From positions 1 through 64,000 of the forward strand of contig NZ_JAVBXS010000021.1 of assembly GCF_030824435.1 (NCBI RefSeq): a stretch of DNA of 64,000 bases, written 5' to 3'. Shown piece by piece: positions 63,069 to 64,000 of this stretch. A model generated the notes under the pieces. The model worked only from the letters and a program-made list of their open reading frames with translations. It did no database searches and was not told the DNA's origin. Each line of letters starts with the position of its first letter. Positions within the stretch are counted from its first letter, which is position 1. The position numbers and the translations under genes are program-made. Source of the stretch: Rheinheimera sp. GTDB taxonomy: Bacteria; Pseudomonadota; Gammaproteobacteria; Enterobacterales; Alteromonadaceae.

Positions 63069-63777
63069 GGTAAGAGTGTCCTGACGCTTAGCCCTTTGGG
63101 CATTTAGTTGTATTTGCCAATCTTTTGCCATTTTTTTGCGAAGGTGCTGCGCAAAAGGCCGCTCATTCTAATAAGCAGACCCGCTGAATCAAATCATTAA
63201 CTTTCTGATCGTACCACTGGTGTAGGAACAGCTGCACTTTCAGACAATTTGCACACCAGCTACCGGCCAAAAACCATGCACCGATACCCGCCCTTTGTGC
63301 TGCACATAATTTGTGCAAATTTCAGCGTCTTAGGGTTTATAACAAGTTTTTCTGACGAAACCAAGCAGTATTTCAGAGGGAGGTATGACCAGTGATGGTG
63401 CTTATTATTAACCATGCAATATAGATGCATAAACGGCCAGATGGATAATGAAAGGTTGTTGATATTTATGCAGTACACTGCAAAACAGACAGGTAAAACT
63501 TGTTTAAAATCAAAAATATAAAGCAATAGCGAATAGAAAAAAATTTGCATAATTTTCTTTTTCTTATGCAGAGGAATTTTTTTGCACAAGTGCAGTGTTA
63601 GCAGGAAGCTGTTATAGCGAATGAAAGAAAACAGTACTCAAAACAAAAAGATGAAGTTGTAGACCTGCGAGCAACAACAGGCTGTAGCCAGGCGGCTTGA
63701 TTCAGTAAATTGCCAAATTGCAACCAACAAAAAAGGCACCGGAGTGCCTTTTTGCTGTTTTACAACGGGAAGCCGGA
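63069..63777. other. Long AT-rich interval between malic enzyme and rpmE
   Basis: This 709-base interval carries the malic enzyme promoter at its left end and the rpmE terminator at its right end. The middle (about 63300-63650) is very AT-rich. A 109-codon open frame on the minus strand there has a low-complexity, lysine-rich and hydrophobic N-terminus and no good ribosome site, so I do not call it a gene. No RNA gene was recognised. Confidence 0.55.
63730..63754. terminator. Intrinsic terminator after rpmE
   Basis: Arms AAAAAGGCAC and GTGCCTTTTT around CGGA (centred near 63742), 24 bases after the rpmE stop; U-runs occur on both strands. Confidence 0.92.
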
Positions 63778-63990
63778 TTATTTGGCACCCAGTACCGCAA
63801 AACGTTTTTTGAAGCGGTCAACACGACCACCTACGTCCAGAACTTTTTGCTTACCAGTGTAGAACGGGTGGCAAGCTGAGCAAACGTCCAAGTGGATGTC
63901 TTTGCACAGAGCTGAACTTGTTTTGAATGCATTACCGCAAGTACAGGTTGCAGTGATTTCTTTGTATTCCGGGTGGATACCTGGTTTCAT
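63778..63990 (-). CDS. rpmE: 50S ribosomal protein L31 (zinc-binding form)
   Basis: Protein L31 of the large ribosomal subunit; 70 residues, like E. coli RpmE. It carries the zinc-ribbon cysteines (TCTCGN near residue 16 and [14 protein letters not shown] near 37), identifying the zinc-containing type rather than the zinc-free paralogue RpmE2. GAGGTAAGCC just before the ATG gives a good ribosome site at the window edge. In many gammaproteobacteria priA lies opposite this gene, but that region is outside the window. Confidence 0.97.
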   Translation of the reverse strand: MKPGIHPEYKEITATCTCGNAFKTSSALCKDIHLDVCSACHPFYTGKQKVLDVGGRVDRFKKRFAVLGAK

Positions 63991-64000
63991 GGCTTACCTC

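Noticed and set aside
63260-63589. A 109-codon open frame on the minus strand upstream of the malic enzyme gene
   Set aside because: It lies in very AT-rich DNA, begins with a lysine-rich low-complexity segment, has no good ribosome site and resembles no protein I know.
1-64000. Search for tRNA, rRNA, CRISPR arrays, transposases, phage genes and toxin-antitoxin pairs
   Set aside because: Read by eye, no stretch showed the required conserved motifs, regular repeats or gene products. A short or divergent RNA could still be missed without a covariance search.

Overview
The window looks like an ordinary chromosomal stretch of a gammaproteobacterium of the Alteromonadales/Chromatiales type, in the neighbourhood of Rheinheimera, Alishewanella or Shewanella. 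This is inferred from protein similarity that I recognise by eye and from conserved gene orders: nudF-yqiB-cpdA-yqiA-parE divergent from tolC; glnE-ygiF beside ygiM; dam-damX-aroB-aroK-pilQPONM divergent from mrcA; argCBFGH; and metJ divergent from metBL. About 55 protein genes fill almost all of the 64 kb. I saw no rRNA or tRNA gene, CRISPR array, complete insertion sequence or prophage.

Layout. 1-4.1 kb (minus): 5' part of parE, then yqiA, cpdA, yqiB and nudF, tightly coupled. 4.2-7.3 kb (plus): tolC, an lpxL-type acyltransferase and a membrane-anchored TcpQ-like protein. 7.3-11.1 kb (minus): ygiF-glnE, with ygiM on the plus strand. 12-18 kb is a looser, accessory-looking region: a DUF4287/DUF5655-like protein, a LysR regulator, a TauE/SafE permease, a pirin, a DoxX protein, a decayed non-coding stretch and a periplasmic binding protein. 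17.6-22 kb: an Lrp-type regulator divergent from a large PutA. 22.3-26.7 kb: a DUF3391/HD-like protein, a GspA-GspB pair and cca. 26.7-31 kb: an RND efflux permease and its adaptor. 31.2-34.7 kb: folB-folK, plsY, trpS and rpe. 34.9-36.3 kb (plus): a TorF-type porin and two small proteins that separate rpe from dam. 36.3-48.1 kb: dam, damX, aroB, aroK, pilMNOPQ and mrcA. 48.2-54 kb: the arginine operon. 54.4-57.1 kb: a DauA-like SulP transporter, an unknown membrane protein and a small unknown protein. 57.4-61.7 kb: metB-metL and metJ. 61.8-64 kb: malic enzyme and rpmE.

How the genes connect. TolC may serve as outer-membrane channel for the RND pump, which carries no channel gene of its own. 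PilM-N-O-P-Q form the type IV pilus alignment complex and secretin. ArgC, B, F, G and H cover arginine synthesis from N-acetylglutamate onward except the ArgD and ArgE steps. MetB and MetL sit opposite their repressor gene metJ, with two arrays of MetJ boxes between. PutA lacks the N-terminal DNA-binding domain of the E. coli enzyme and lies opposite an Lrp-type gene that probably controls it.

I found no convincing new multi-gene system. The observations most worth checking are: a stable intrinsic terminator plus a probable interspersed repeat inside the arg operon between argG and argH; an unexplained argB-argF spacer that stays open in the argB frame; the TcpQ-like protein whose end overlaps glnE; an unusual C-terminal tail on MetB; and a possible relic of a dehydrogenase at about 16.3 kb.
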